Below, piece by piece: positions 45,401 through 57,764 of a stretch of DNA of 64,000 bases. The translations under genes and the position numbers were made by a program. The notes below the pieces were generated by a model, which worked only from the letters and a program-made list of their open reading frames with translations, did no database searches and had not been told where the DNA came from. Each line of letters opens with the position of its first letter. Within the stretch, counting starts at the first letter, position 1. Origin of the DNA: Candolleomyces eurysporus (lineage: Eukaryota; Basidiomycota; Agaricomycetes; Agaricales; Psathyrellaceae); contig JANBPK010001043.1 of assembly GCA_027579435.1 (NCBI GenBank), forward strand, positions 84,696-148,695, read 5' to 3'.

Positions 45401-47068
45401 ATGTCCAACACCAACAGCCTAGACGTATGTTCATCGTCTCTAACATGGGCTAGAGCTAATATTTTCAGGTGTAGAGAGCGATTGATATTGTCCAGAAGGC
45501 GATTGAAGAAGATAACAAGAGCAACTACGCAGAGGCTTACAGGCTATATCAGAATGCCCTAGATTTCTTCCTCCATGCGCTGAAATGTATGAGGTTCTTT
45601 CAATTGTGCTGCTTGGGCTTTGCATTGACTCTTCCAGATGAGAAGAACCAGAAGTCCAAGGAGTTGATCAAGTCCAAGGTCGAAGAGTATCTCAAGCGTG
45701 CGGAAACACTCAAGGAACATCTGAGCTCTCAAGGGGAAAAGAGGGGACGGAATGCGATAGGCGCGAATGGTGCTGGCGGTGCTTCAGGGCCCAGTGGCAA
45801 AAAGTACGTCGATCTCGTTGCTTGCTCGTCACAATATGTTTTCCTGACCGCTACTCCCCAATAGGAAGGACGGAGAAGAGGACGACGACCAGGACCCTGA
45901 AACAAAGAAACTTCGTGCCGGGCTGTCTGGGGCTATCCTCACTGAGAAGCCTAATGTCAAGTGGGACGACGTTGCTGGTCTGGAGGCTGCGAAGAACTCT
46001 TTGAAAGAGGCCGTCATTCTCCCCATCAAGTTCCCTCATCTCTTCACTGGAAAGCGGACACCGTGGAAGGGAATCTTGCTCTATGGACCACCAGGGACTG
46101 GCAAGTCGTACCTCGCAAAGGCTGTTGCTACGGAGGCCAAGAGCACCTTCTTCAGCGTGAGCTCTTCGGACCTGGTCAGCAAGTGGCAGGGAGACTCTGA
46201 ACGGTGCGTGGCATGCGGGTAGACTCGTGTTTTCCCTGACTTACTTGCACCTCCCCTTCAGGTTGGTCAAGCAGCTGTTCGAACTTGCTCGAGAATCGAA
46301 GCCCTCAATTATCTTCATCGATGAAATCGACTCTTTGGCTGGAACTCGAAACGAATCCGAATCAGAGGGATCCCGCCGAATCAAGACCGAATTCCTCGTG
46401 CAAATGAATGGCGTGGGTCATGACGACAGCGGGGTTCTAGTGCTTGGTGCTACCAATATCCCATGGCAGCTCGATAACGCGATCAAGCGTCGGTGAGTAT
46501 CACTTCTAGCGCTTACGACGAGGTTCTGTCTGGCTGATCACCTATCTATCTCCCTAGGTTCGAGAAACGGATATACATTCCATTACCCGGTCGGGAGGCT
46601 CGCAAACGAATGTTCGAAATCCACGTCGGCAACACCCCATGTCAACTCACTCCCGAGGATTATCAGGCTCTAGGAGACAAGACCGAGGGCTACTCTGGCT
46701 CTGATATCGCGATCGTCGTCCGTGACGCGCTGATGCAGCCGGTGAGGAAAGTGATAAACGCGGCCCATTTCAAGCAGGTTCCGGATCCGGAGAATGGGAA
46801 GCTTAAGTGGACACCGTGCTCGCATGGCGATCCCGCGGCTACGGAGAAGACGTGGACCGATATTGAATCCGATGAACTTTTGGAACCGCCTCTGAAGTTG
46901 ACGGATTTCTTGAAGTCGTTGGAGATTACGCCTCCTACTGTGACTGATGCGGATGTGAAGCGACATTTGGAGTGGACCAAGGAAGCAGGTACGTTTTTGG
47001 CTGTTCCTTCGAGTGCTTCTCCGTTTCTGATTAAGGTTGCTGTGGGACTAGGGAGCGATGGTGCTTAG
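45401..47068 (+). CDS. VPS4: VPS4, AAA ATPase for ESCRT-III disassembly
   Basis: ATG at 45401 with a short first exon (MSNTNSLD) spliced to [18 protein letters not shown] gives an N-terminal MIT domain (about residues 1-75). A linker rich in Gly/Ala/Ser follows, then the AAA domain with Walker [14 protein letters not shown], Walker [13 protein letters not shown], the sensor region [12 protein letters not shown] and arginine fingers around AIKRRFEKR. The C-terminal part contains the Vps4-specific beta region and ends WTKEAG-SDGA after a last intron (about 46989-47050), with TAG at 47066-47068. All catalytic residues are present. Together with VPS27 at the other end of the window it marks two steps of the same endosomal pathway, but the genes are 41 kb apart and I do not infer linkage. 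Confidence 0.95.
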
Positions 47069-47286
47069 TTACGGGCTCTATGACACTGTACTATATTCTA
47101 ATTTGTATATGAATTTGGCTGGAACGGTGTGAGATGAGAAACGAACGTGCCTCGAGGCTCCCTTGGTCGAGACGCGTCTCTCGAACGCGTTATTTGCGTC
47201 ACGTGCACCCTATTTAGCAGCTCCAATCTCCAGGCTCGTATTTCCCTTCTTTCACTCTAACCGCCACCCCCGGCCCAGATATCAAG

Positions 47287-50200
47287 ATGACGAAGGGATA
47301 TCTTATGAACAGTCTCATCGAAAAGGTCAGCTCGAATGCATCCAATGCAACACCACCCAGTGCTCACCATCGTCGTGAACCTCCAGATGCAGTCCCCGGA
47401 CCAGGACTTTCGGTGAGCGCGCAACGCGTCTTATCAAGATCAACCACACTGAAAGTGCTGCTCTGCGATTTACGCAGGTTCATGGGGCTGAACGATCTTA
47501 TGACTGAGATCAAGCAGGATCCAAATTCGTTCCAGGGAGATGAAGCTGTTGAGAATAAGGTCCTGAACCAGGTCCTCTCGCTCGTTGAGGACAAGATCTC
47601 TGAAGTCAAGAACCAGGCTGTTAAATGGTGTGTACCCCTTTCATTCGTTTGTATGAATACGAGGGAAAAGGATTAAATGCTAATGTGCTGTTAAACCTCT
47701 ATAGTCTGGGTCAGTTGATCAAGATCTTGCGGCAGACCCAGATGGAGTTGGTCGTCGATAAGCTCATCGACTTTTCGGGTGGCAAAGACGAAGAGTTGCG
47801 CGATATCTCTGGGTTGGGTGCGTTATTCTGCTATATACAATATCGTTCAAGAAATCTGACATGCGTGTGGAACGTAGCTTTGAAGACTATCACTGCCGAG
47901 TTGCCGCCTGACGGGCGCATTGCTGCTAGCGCTTGCGCCAAGCTCACTCCCAAGCTCCTTGGTCAAATCGAGAACGTATGTGTCTCCTGCATTTACGCGT
48001 ATAGGGATAGTTGGTTAGATCTGATTTTGTTTTTGACGTGTAACAGAGCTCTACACCACCAGAGACCCTCGTCGAGTCGCTCTCCATCTTGACAATCCTG
48101 ATCAGCCGCTTCCCGAACCATCTCTCCAGCACCAACCTCTCGCCACAGCCACTCAAAGTCCTTCCTCCTCTCCTACTGCACGCTCGCCCCGTCGTCAGGA
48201 AACGTGCTATCCTCACCGTCTCGCAATTCATCCCGATCTCACAACCTGCGTTGTTCGATGACCTGTTGAGGAATATCATCCTGCCGAACCTCGCCCCAGG
48301 TGCGCCGGTGGAGAAGCAGAGGACTACGGTGCAGCTGGTTGCTGCTGTTGCGCGTCATTCCCCGGGCCAGATTGCTCCGGCATTGGATCATGTCGTGCCG
48401 AGCATTTTGAAGGCCATTCAGAAGGATGACGAGGAGTTGAGGGAGGGGTCGTTGCAGGCGCTCGAGGCTCTGGTGCTGAGGTGCTCGTCGGAGGTCACGC
48501 CATATCAGCAAGCTATTATTCAAGCTGGGATTCAGTTTATCAAGTACGATCCTGTGAGTGCTTTCCAAAACGTTCTCAAAGGTATATGTCCTGATATCTT
48601 GGACAGAATTATGCGGCAGACGACGAAGACGAGGAGATGCCTGACGCTGATGACGAGGACGAAGACGAGGACGACTTAGCCGACGAGTATGTTCTGTTTG
48701 TCTTTGAATTCGTTGCATCATTCTCATCGTCCTTACTAGATACTCTGACGATGAAGACACCTCTTACAAGATTCGCCGTTCCGCCACGAAGTTGCTAGCT
48801 GCTATCATCGGTACCCGACCTGAGCTGCTCACCGCCATCTACAAAGAGATCTCCCCCGTTTTAATCTCAAGATTCGGCGACCGTGAAGAGAACGTTCGCC
48901 TTGAAGTCTGGGCCACCTACATCGCTCTTCTCAAGCAGACCTCTGTTTACGGCGGTATTTCGGGAGTCAAGGACGATTCGAGCCCTCGCGGAAAGCGAAA
49001 GCGCGATACCGAGGAAGTCATGGACACGGAAGAAACTCCACATACTCTTCTCAAGTCGCAAGTACTTGCATTGGCAAAGGCCCTTCTGAATCAGATCAAG
49101 TCCCCCAAGACGAGTTCTGTGGTTTTGCAATCGGGATTCTCGGTGCTGCATACGCTGCTCACCGTTCTCCCTGGGTCTTTGGCAGAGCAAACTCCACAGG
49201 TCCTTACGATTTCCAAGTCGGTGTTGTCGCAATCGTCGTCGTCTTCCACCGCCGCTCTTCACTTGAGCTGTCTCTCCTTCCTCTCACTGTTGTTCTCGAC
49301 ACACTCCCCCACGGCGTTCCAGACCTCCTTGCCGACTATCACTCCTGTCCTGTTGCAGTTAGTGAAGGAGAGGCATCCGAGAGTTGCGTCGGAGAGCTTC
49401 CGCGTGTTCTCGTCGTTGCTTACGTCGCTTGCGCCTATTAAGAGCGGGGCTTGGGTGGATGAGGTGTACGACCAGGCTCTTTCTAGGCTTAGTAACCACG
49501 ATACGGACGCTGAGGTGCGGGCTTGTGCCGAAGATTGCATTGGGGACCTGTGGATCGCTGCTCCCGACATTGTCAAGACTAAAGGCCTCAAGGAATGGGA
49601 GTTCATTTGCAGGCCTAGCGGGAAGACCGAGGGTGCGGTCAAGGTCGTCACGAAGGTTGCGAAGGAGGCTCCTGTTGGAGATGATTGGGCGAACGGGTGT
49701 GTGCAGTGGTTGATCAACCTCTTGCAGAAGAGTGGGAGAGCGGGTAAGGCAGAGGTGTTTGGTGCTTTGGAGGTTCTTTTGAAGAGGTTTGTCATATTTT
49801 CTTTTCTTTTTCGTCGTCCAATTCGATGACTGATTTCTCTCGCCTTACCAGCTACAGCGCGGGTATCCCGCCCAACCTACCGTCGGCCCTCGTCCCTGTT
49901 ATCAGGCCCTACATCACCACGGCCGACATCTCACTCCTTGCGCAAGGTCTCACTATTCTTTCTATCCTCTTGGAGCTCTCTCCTTCTACGACCTTCCAAC
50001 AAGTCGAATCGGACCTCTTGAGCGAAGCCTACAAGATCTCTCACTCGCCGTTGGTGTCTGGGGTCGCTCTGGAAGCCCTTTTCAGGTTCTTCGGGACTTT
50101 GGTGCAGGCCGACAACCAGATCTCTACGCACCTCGTGCCGAATTTGGTTATTGCTTCGGAGAAGGCGCCTAAGACTGAGAACAGTCCGGCGAATGTGGCT

Positions 50201-51933
50201 AGGTGCATTGCTCAGGTCGTGAAGAATTCGCAAGGGGTTGCGGCGGGTGTCATTGCGGAGTATTCCAAGAACATTAAGGTACGTGATGCAGCATTTCCGT
50301 CAATGATTCTTGGAGGTCTGATATGGGTATGCTGTGTTTGTAGCCTAGCTCCAAGGCAAAGCCTTCGTTGGTTATCCTCAGCTTGCTGATCGTTGGAGAG
50401 CTTGGAAGGTTCATGTGAGTATCTCTGATTTCCCGTATATATTTTGCTTCTATTGTGAGTTCTTGCTAACTGAACGTGTGTTGTTTATAGCGATATGTCG
50501 AATCAGAAAGAAGTGTTCAACAATTCTATCGAGCACTTTACTTCTGATCAGGAAGAGATCAGGTCTGCTGCGGCGTTTGCAGCTGGTAAGCCAAATATTA
50601 TCAGTATTCTCGCTGTTATGAAAGACCTAACGTTTGTTCGTGAACGATAGGTAACATTGCGATCGGCAATTTGCAGCAATTCTTACCTGCGATTGTCAAG
50701 ATGGTTGAGACAGACCCGAAGAAGAGGTTCCTCGCGTTGCATGCCGCCAAGGAGGTTCGTTCGTTTCCAAGAGCCTCCCGGTGCAACGATCCCATATCTC
50801 ATTATTGTCTTCCGTTTAGGTCGTGACCCACTGCTCTCATGGACAGCTGGAGGGTGTTGCGGATTTCCTTTGGACACCGTTGTTTGCCAACTCGCAAAAC
50901 GCGGAAGAGGCTACACGAAACGTGGCTGCGGCGTGTCTTGGAAAGCTTGCGACGACTCAGCCGTCGAAGTATCTGCCCCAGCTTCATGTAAGTCATCCTT
51001 CTAATCCTCTTCTTGAGTTGTCTAACCCACATTATCTCGCGATGATTATGATAGGCCAAAATCAGGGATACCAGCCCAGCTACCCGCGCGACTGTCGTTT
51101 CCGCCATTCGGTATACCTTCGCGGATGCATCTCAATCGTACGACGAGCTGCTGTCACCCCTCCTCGTCGACTTCTTGTCTCTTATGGTTGACGATGATTT
51201 GGTAAGTCTTCCTTCCCGGTGCCGTTCAATCCAATTCTAATGTAATATACCCATCTACCCTCGGCACGATGCAGACTGTCCGCCGCCTCGCGATCTCATC
51301 GTTGAACTCCGCCGCACGCACCAAGCCACACCTCGTCAGGGATCATTTGAAGAGCCTTTTGCCTAACCTGTACAAGGAGACCGATGTTAATCCCGACCTC
51401 GTCAGGACTGTACAGATGGGTCCTTGGACGCACAAGGTGGACGACGGTCTCGAGACTCGCAAGACTGCGTACGAGACGATGTACACTTTGGTGAGCTTCC
51501 TTTTTCGCACCGACGTTGGATGATTTATTCATCCTCACCTTCCATTCTCCAGCTCGACACATGTCTTGCCAAACTCGACCTACACGTCTTCCTGAGCCGA
51601 GTGCTCCCCGGCCTTTCGGACGATTCCGACGAAATCAAGGTCATCTCGCACATGATGCTCTTCCGTCTCTCGCAAGTCGCACCTACCGCCGTTTCTCAAC
51701 GTCTAGACGAAGCCACCCCTCAACTCGAAAAGACGATGAAGGGCGCAACTGTCACCAAAGATACAGTCAAGCAGGATCTCGAGAGGGCCGCGGAGTTGCA
51801 GAGGAGCGCGTTGAGGGCGATTGCGGCGTTGAGCAAGGTTGGAGCCGGGGTTAGTCCCAAGTTTGATGCATTTGTGGAAGAGATTAGGAAGAGCCAGACT
51901 TGGGGCACTGAGTTCAAGGAGTTGACCGCTTAG
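47287..51933 (+). CDS. CAND1: CAND1/TIP120, cullin-RING ligase assembly factor
   Basis: A HEAT-repeat solenoid of about 1,200 residues that binds un-neddylated cullin-RBX1 and exchanges F-box/adaptor modules. ATG at 47287 gives MTKGYLMNSLIEK. A 26-nt micro-exon (47387-47412, MQSPDQDF plus part of Arg) and FMGLNDLMTEIKQDP follow, the standard CAND1 start. Later markers are CLGQLIKILRQTQMELVVDK, DISGLALKTITAELPPDGR, PVVRKRAILTVSQFIPISQP, the acidic linker after KYDPNYA, and YKIRRSATKLLAAIIGTRPE. It ends SQTWGTEFKELTA-TAG (51931-51933). Many short introns; no frame break seen. A degenerate copy of its 3' three quarters lies at 59300-61700. Confidence 0.93.
47387..47412 (+). other. 26-nt micro-exon in CAND1
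   Basis: The exon between ACCTCCAG and GTGAGC encodes MQSPDQDF and two bases of the following Arg codon. It joins LIEK to RFMGLNDLM exactly as in CAND1 proteins. Confidence 0.85.
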
Positions 51934-52287
51934 GCTCCGCTCTCTCCTCTTGTCTTTCCTACCTTGGTGGACGTGTCTTAGTTTTGGAGTGTAGAAAGAA
52001 AGGTCACTTAATGCATATGCTGTAAAATAGATATTCCCAATTGCAACTCTAGCTCTACTTAGTACCTTTTAACAATCTCGTCACAAGGCAACTTGATATA
52101 GGAACCAGAGTAATTGTACATATGTCCGGTGTGTAGTATCTACTTTGAAATAAGCTTGAGAGAAGGCCCCAGAATTCAGTTAAAGATATAGAGGGCTGGA
52201 CAGGGTGAGTTTGCTCTAGTTGTGAGAAAGAGAGGATAGATGTGGAGTACTTGAAAGAATACTACATGAGCAGGTGTTCAAAGGAAG
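51934..52287. other. Convergent 3' flanks of CAND1 and NLR1
   Basis: 354 bp, A/T-rich, holding the 3' ends of both genes. The right half is clearly homologous to the spacer before NLR2 (about 62390-62530), including the stretch ending agtgagaacagtg. Confidence 0.6.
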
Positions 52288-55200
52288 TTATAGTGAGAAC
52301 AGTGCCTGGGGTCTAGGTGAAGGAATTCTGGATTCATTGCAACTCTGTATGGCCTCTGAAATGTCAAGGAGATAGACCTGACCATTGTAACACCCAATGG
52401 CAGCAAATGAAAATGTAGAGTCAAAGGATACTGCAGAAACTAGCCAGCTTGAAGGAAACCAGCAAATTGGGATCACAGTTGGTGACAAGGGCTGATCATC
52501 CAATTTGACTCTGACCAAGCCAGAAACAGAGGGTGTGCGTTTTGTGATATCTGCAAAGAGGATTGAAGAGTCTGCAAAAACACTGCCACAGAATTTGCCT
52601 TCAACAATGGTGAGAAGGGTTCCTGTTTGGATGTCCCACAGCCTCATTGTGTTGTCAAAAGATGTTGACACCAGCCTTTGCCCATCAGATGAGAAGGCAA
52701 CACTTGTTACCCTATGATAATGACCTCTAAGAGTAGCAAGAAGGGTTCCTGCTTGGCTGTCCCACAAGCGCACTGTTCTGTCAGTTGATCCAGATGCCAG
52801 CCTTTGCTCATTTGGTGAGAATGCAAGACTAATCACTCCACTAGAATGGCCTTCAAGAGTAGCAGCAAGGGTTCCTTCTTGGCTGTCCCATAGCCTCACT
52901 TTCTTGTCAAGTGATGCAGAGGCCAGCCNTTGCCCATCAGGTGAGAAGACAACACACATTACCATCTTGGAGTGGCCTTCAAGAGTGGCAANAAGGNTTC
53001 CTGATTGGCTATCCCACAAACACACTGTCTTGTCAACTGATGCAGATGCCAGCCTTTGCCCATCAGGTGAGAAGGCAACACTCATTATCCCATTGGAATG
53101 GCATTTCAAAACTGCAAGCTCCAATGGCCATGTTGTATCTCCCTTTTTGATGTGTATTCCACCATTTTTCTTGTACATTTGATGAATGATTGTTTGCTTT
53201 GGTGCCAGAGATGTGCAGGACCAATATGTATGCAAAGGTGCTCTTTTCATAATATTGGAGTTTAGCAAAATAAATCTCTGGCCATCTTGGAAGATTCCTT
53301 TCACTGAGTCTAAGCCACTGTGAGTTGGCTAGATTGACATGATATCTCTTAGTAAATGTTGGTCAATATTAACCATGCAAATTTGACATACCAGTTTATC
53401 CAAGGCCTCCTTCAATGCATTATGTGCTCTATCCAGTTGGTTGATGTAGGCCAATACTTCAATCCAATGCATTAAGTGCTCCTTTGAGAATGTGTCCAAT
53501 AGACCAATAAGATTTGAGTCTGCATCTTTTAGTCTGCCAAGATGATTGGCCCAATAGCAAACTGCATACTGCAGTTCTTTGGAGATGTGGTCAGTACTCA
53601 AGCCTTCTTTGAGCAAATCATCCAGGTCTTTGAATTGTTCCTTGGAGGGCACAGGTACTTGGCAAATGTTGAACTTGAGTTGCCTGTTCATGACTTGCAA
53701 GCAATACTTTGCCAAGTGCAAATGATGCTCCTGCTCTATGATTTGGAATTCAGAAGGACAAGAAGACCCAGTGATGAAGTCAGGAAATGATTTGTGGTGA
53801 ATCTTGTAAGTGAGACCAGAGCCTTCACCCAATGGTGCAAGAACTGAATGCAAGTTGGCCAAAGTAGCTTTGATAATAGGTTCTGTCTGATCCAATAGTC
53901 TTGCTAAAGTGAAGGTGGAAAGAGGATTCTGAAGAACAAGAATAGCACCAACAATTTGTTTGAATCTACTGAGCCACTTTTCTGCATTTTCTGCAGGCTT
54001 GGCAGATTGAAGTACATGGAGATACAATCCACCCAGTTGAGATATTGGACTAGGGCCATCAGACTCCAGATCCAAAAGTTGTTCAAGTTGTCCTTTAGGA
54101 TCAAGGTGTTGCTCATCAAGTATAAACTTGATGGCAGTGGATGCAAAAATAAACAGTTTCCCAGACAACTTGGCAAGTTTAGCCTTTTCATCTACTGTTG
54201 GTTGCCAGTAAGGATCACATAAATCCCCTAGGGTCTCTTGCATCCTGACTGATGACAAAGTGTAGTCCAGATATAGAGAAATATCCTTCTCAACTATGAG
54301 GTCCTCTATTTCCTGAAGATGGAAGATATGTGCATGTTGTGTGCCCATATACTTGTTTCTCAGTGTCCGCTCTGGACGACTAGTAAGAAACACCTTGATA
54401 TTTGGCAACTGAGAGACAGAGGATATGAGAAGATTTAGAACAGCGGAAGCATCAGGTTCAACACATTCATCCAGAGCATCAAAGACCAGAACAAATGGGG
54501 TTGCTCTTTGCTCAAGCAGTGGAATGAGTGGCTTTGCAACAAGCAAATTGAACTGCTGAGAAAGAACCTTGTCAAGAGCCTCAGGATTACTAGTCATAGC
54601 AGCTGCAATAGCTGATCCATAAGATGCATCATATCGAGCAAGCTGGTATGCAATGGTATGCACAAAGCCAATAGCTTTTTTTCGATCATCCTGATCTCGA
54701 GAGAAGAAGAAGGTTGCCCCAAGAGAGTTGATGTCTGCTGCACGCTGTGCTACAGTTATGGCCACAGTAGACTTGCCAATCCCAGCAATGCCATCAAGCA
54801 CATAGAGTGGTGGGTTGTGGCCATCAGAGACAGAACCACTCATCCAGCGCCCAACATTAGCCAAGAGTGTGGAACGGGTGCCTTCAAAGCATGGCACAAC
54901 CTTGGCCACAACCTCCTGTGAGTCATAAGCAGCACCAGGAACACGTTTGAGTTGGCCAAGAGCAGAATTCTACTTATTTAGTCAATGAAAACAAATATTG
55001 ATAACACAGATGGAGAACAAACCTCAAAGTGTTTGTCAAGAATTGCAGAGAGACCTTGCATCCATGCTACCTGATCTTGAACATTTGCAAGAATGTCACT
55101 CAAGACAATTGTCCCTGCAATATGATTTTCAATCTTTCAAGAATGTGAGTTGTCACTGCAAGAATATAAGGTCATTGGAAGCATACCCAAAAGCACTGCA

Positions 55201-56701
55201 GGAGTTCATCCAGTTTCTTGTTTGCTTTCTTGAGAACCTCGATGTCATCCTCCACTAGCACATACACTATAATTCCCTTTGACTTCTCCTTATTTGCAGC
55301 CTCCAAAGCATTCCATATTCCCCTGTAACCAAGTGTTACTTGAATGTTTAACCAAGCATCCGAAGAAAGATACGTACGCCACAAGACGTCCAATGCTATC
55401 CTTCAGATCTTTCGACAGAAGCTTCAGCTCCTTCCCCTTGACAGCATTTACAATACTCAAGCCCAGGAGATCGCAACGTTTCTTCAAGATCGCCACTTCT
55501 TCCTTGGTTGAATCGGCTTTCTATGAAACGTTGCAGTGACATACACACAAGAAAAGCAGAAGGAATGCGTACCTCGATGACATCCACCACTTTCAGCAAT
55601 GCTCCAGCGGGACCTTTGAACGGCTCAGGAACGAGGGCTACAGCGATACCCAGCGCGGCCTTAAATGTCCCCTTCGTGATTGCCCAGAACTTGGGGGAAT
55701 TCCTTGCAGGGATCGCCTCATTCACGACACCGCGAGCGATCCCAGGTGCAGGAGCAGGTGAATCTTCAATGTCTTCCTTCATATTGTGTGCACCACCCGT
55801 CTCCTCAGCCATGGCAGGCGTGAAGACGGTGGAGATTGTCATAATATTCTGCAAAGGACTGTTGTCATCGTCGGTAGTAGCTGAAGTAGGGGTCGGCTGG
55901 GGTTGGAAGGAAGACACGGTCGCTTGCAGGTTGCTGGGGGTTGTGGAAGGAGGAACAGTCTCAGCGCCATGGACCTGAGGAGCGCTGCCCATAGCATCCG
56001 CGTCCTTTTCGACGACTTCAACAGCAGGTAGGGAGGTATTGCCGAGTCGTACGGCACCGGAGCCCGCACCGATGGCGACCAGAGTGTCTTCCATGCCATT
56101 CACAGTGGCAGCCTTATCTTCATCCAAAACGGGCTTTGGAATAATTGGAGCGATGACTGGCTCTGACGAATGGCCATGTTCGTCCTTTGGAGATGAAGCA
56201 GACGCAGCGTAGAGTCGGGGGATAGATGATGTCGCTTCTTGACCAGTTTCAGGTTCGGCAGGCAGGCCGAAAACCTCTGCGTTCATATTCGCTGCAACCG
56301 CCGTGCCGCTCGCGAGAGTGTTGCCAGCGCCCGCTTCACCGGCCGTAGCAGATTCCCCGTCCCTACGAGGGCGACCCATACCCAGGACACCGGTGTTGTC
56401 GGTCGACCTTGAACCCCCAGCATCCTGAGGTCCTGTTTNCCCCCTCTCCCTCGTTCTTCGGCTTGCCTCGATCGAGCAGCGACTTGACGCCCCTCTCCGC
56501 CTTCTGCACGCGCCTATCCATCTTATTCTTCCCTTTGTCATATTTCTCCCCCGCCCACGCCTTGAATCGGCTGACTTTGCTAGGAGGTCGACTGCCATCG
56601 GTGCCTGGCGTTGCAGCATGAGACTGGATCGGCGTGTTGCGCTCCGAATCGTCGGGGGGACCATAGGGTTCACCTCCTCCGGAACGAGTGAATTCAGACA
56701 T
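52288..56701 (-). CDS. NACHT-WD40 STAND (NLR-like) protein NLR1, with in-frame stop
   Basis: A predicted signal-transducing NTPase of the fungal NLR type. ATG at 56701 opens [20 protein letters not shown]; a Ser/Pro-rich N-terminus changes frame at an 'n' (about 56439). A helical module follows ([20 protein letters not shown]; after an intron [16 protein letters not shown] and [20 protein letters not shown]). Further exons ([35 protein letters not shown]) lead to the NACHT domain, with Walker [14 protein letters not shown] and Walker [13 protein letters not shown] helical linker precedes four WD40 repeats of the type [20 protein letters not shown], ending ALFSL-TAA (52288-52290). One TAG at 53329-53331 interrupts the frame between NACHT and WD40; frames on both sides are in phase. 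'n' positions at about 52929, 52992 and 52997 lie in the WD40 part. Composition changes sharply inside the gene. Confidence 0.82.
52771..54367. other. CpG-free interval of about 1.6 kb
   Basis: Reading base by base, I find no CG dinucleotide between the CG at 52769-52770 and the one at 54368-54369, apart from what the three 'n' might hide. TG and CA are abundant. The interval covers the WD40 start, the junction and most of the post-NACHT linker of NLR1. For contrast, 56341-56400 within the first exon of the same gene contains about five CG in 60 bases. Confidence 0.85.
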
Positions 56702-57764
56702 GTTGATTGGTTGATTCGAAAAGCTCGGTTAGATCGCAAAGTTTCGATAGTGAATGGTGGTCCAAGTTCAAGTTGCGGTGAGAGAGCCTCTGAATCTGAT
56801 GCTGTTTCATCAATGAGCATCCCGTGACTCTGCGCCCAACTCTGGACCGCAGTTTGTTTAAATATTGTAGGGCCTAAACGCTTTCGAAGTAATCTCGATT
56901 ACAGACAAAGCGTCGGGACGAAAGATTTGGGAAGATGTCACAAAACTCATATTTAACAATCCTATCAACCCCCCACACAACGAGAATTACCTGCAGGTAA
57001 TAGATAACGCAATATCCAACTAGCAGACGATGAACAGAATCAAATCTACATCCAAGCCGCAAGGCTCAAGATGTCGAGCCTGAGGCAATCCCACCCAAGG
57101 AAGTCAAATGAGACCCTACACAAACAAACCGTCAGCTCATCAAGTCCAACTCGGGCGCAGAAAGCGAAAAGAATAGACAAAAAGATAGATCACGCACCTT
57201 CCCCACTCCTGCCCATGATACAACAAGATTCCTCGAACAGCCATACAACTCCAACCAAAACTCAAACTCAGGATAAAACCCAGTCATATTCGAAATGGCC
57301 ACGCTCTGTTGGAAGGCCGACAGAGGTGGACACTCCATTTGCGAAACTCAGTACTGCACGCCGCGAAATCGAGTTCGAAAACAAGCTCAGCATGTCTTCG
57401 TCGTGAGATGTTGCCTATCAACTTCAGCAACATAGAGACAGGCGACGGAAATGGTGCATCCTCTCCTAGCAATCGCCCCCTTCTATGCTACGTATTGCAG
57501 TCTATCAAACACTACTCGTCAACAAGCCACGTACAGAGACATGAAGCGCACATACCAATTCGCGCAAATCGCAACACCCGCTTTGTTATTTTTAATATAC
57601 TTTAGCCAATCTAGTTGTTCCGCGAGCAACTTGATCGATTCGAAAAGAATAAACACCCCAAATCAAGGCCTACGATCGACAAAGAACTCTGCACCTTCAT
57701 GGAGGTAAGTATCACTTCCTCATAATTGGCCTGAGAAGCTTACCTCGACACATTATTTCAACTA
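56702..57764. other. Stretch between NLR1 start and Hsp70-like remnant
   Basis: The left part is the NLR1 promoter. Plus-strand frames at 57071-57406 and 57451-57708 have no recognised motif. The minus strand could contain further decayed 3' sequence of the Hsp70-like pseudogene, but I cannot align it with confidence. Confidence 0.45.

Noticed and set aside
1322..47068. VPS27 and VPS4 as an ESCRT gene cluster
   Set aside because: They are 41 kb apart with many unrelated genes between; co-occurrence is most likely chance.
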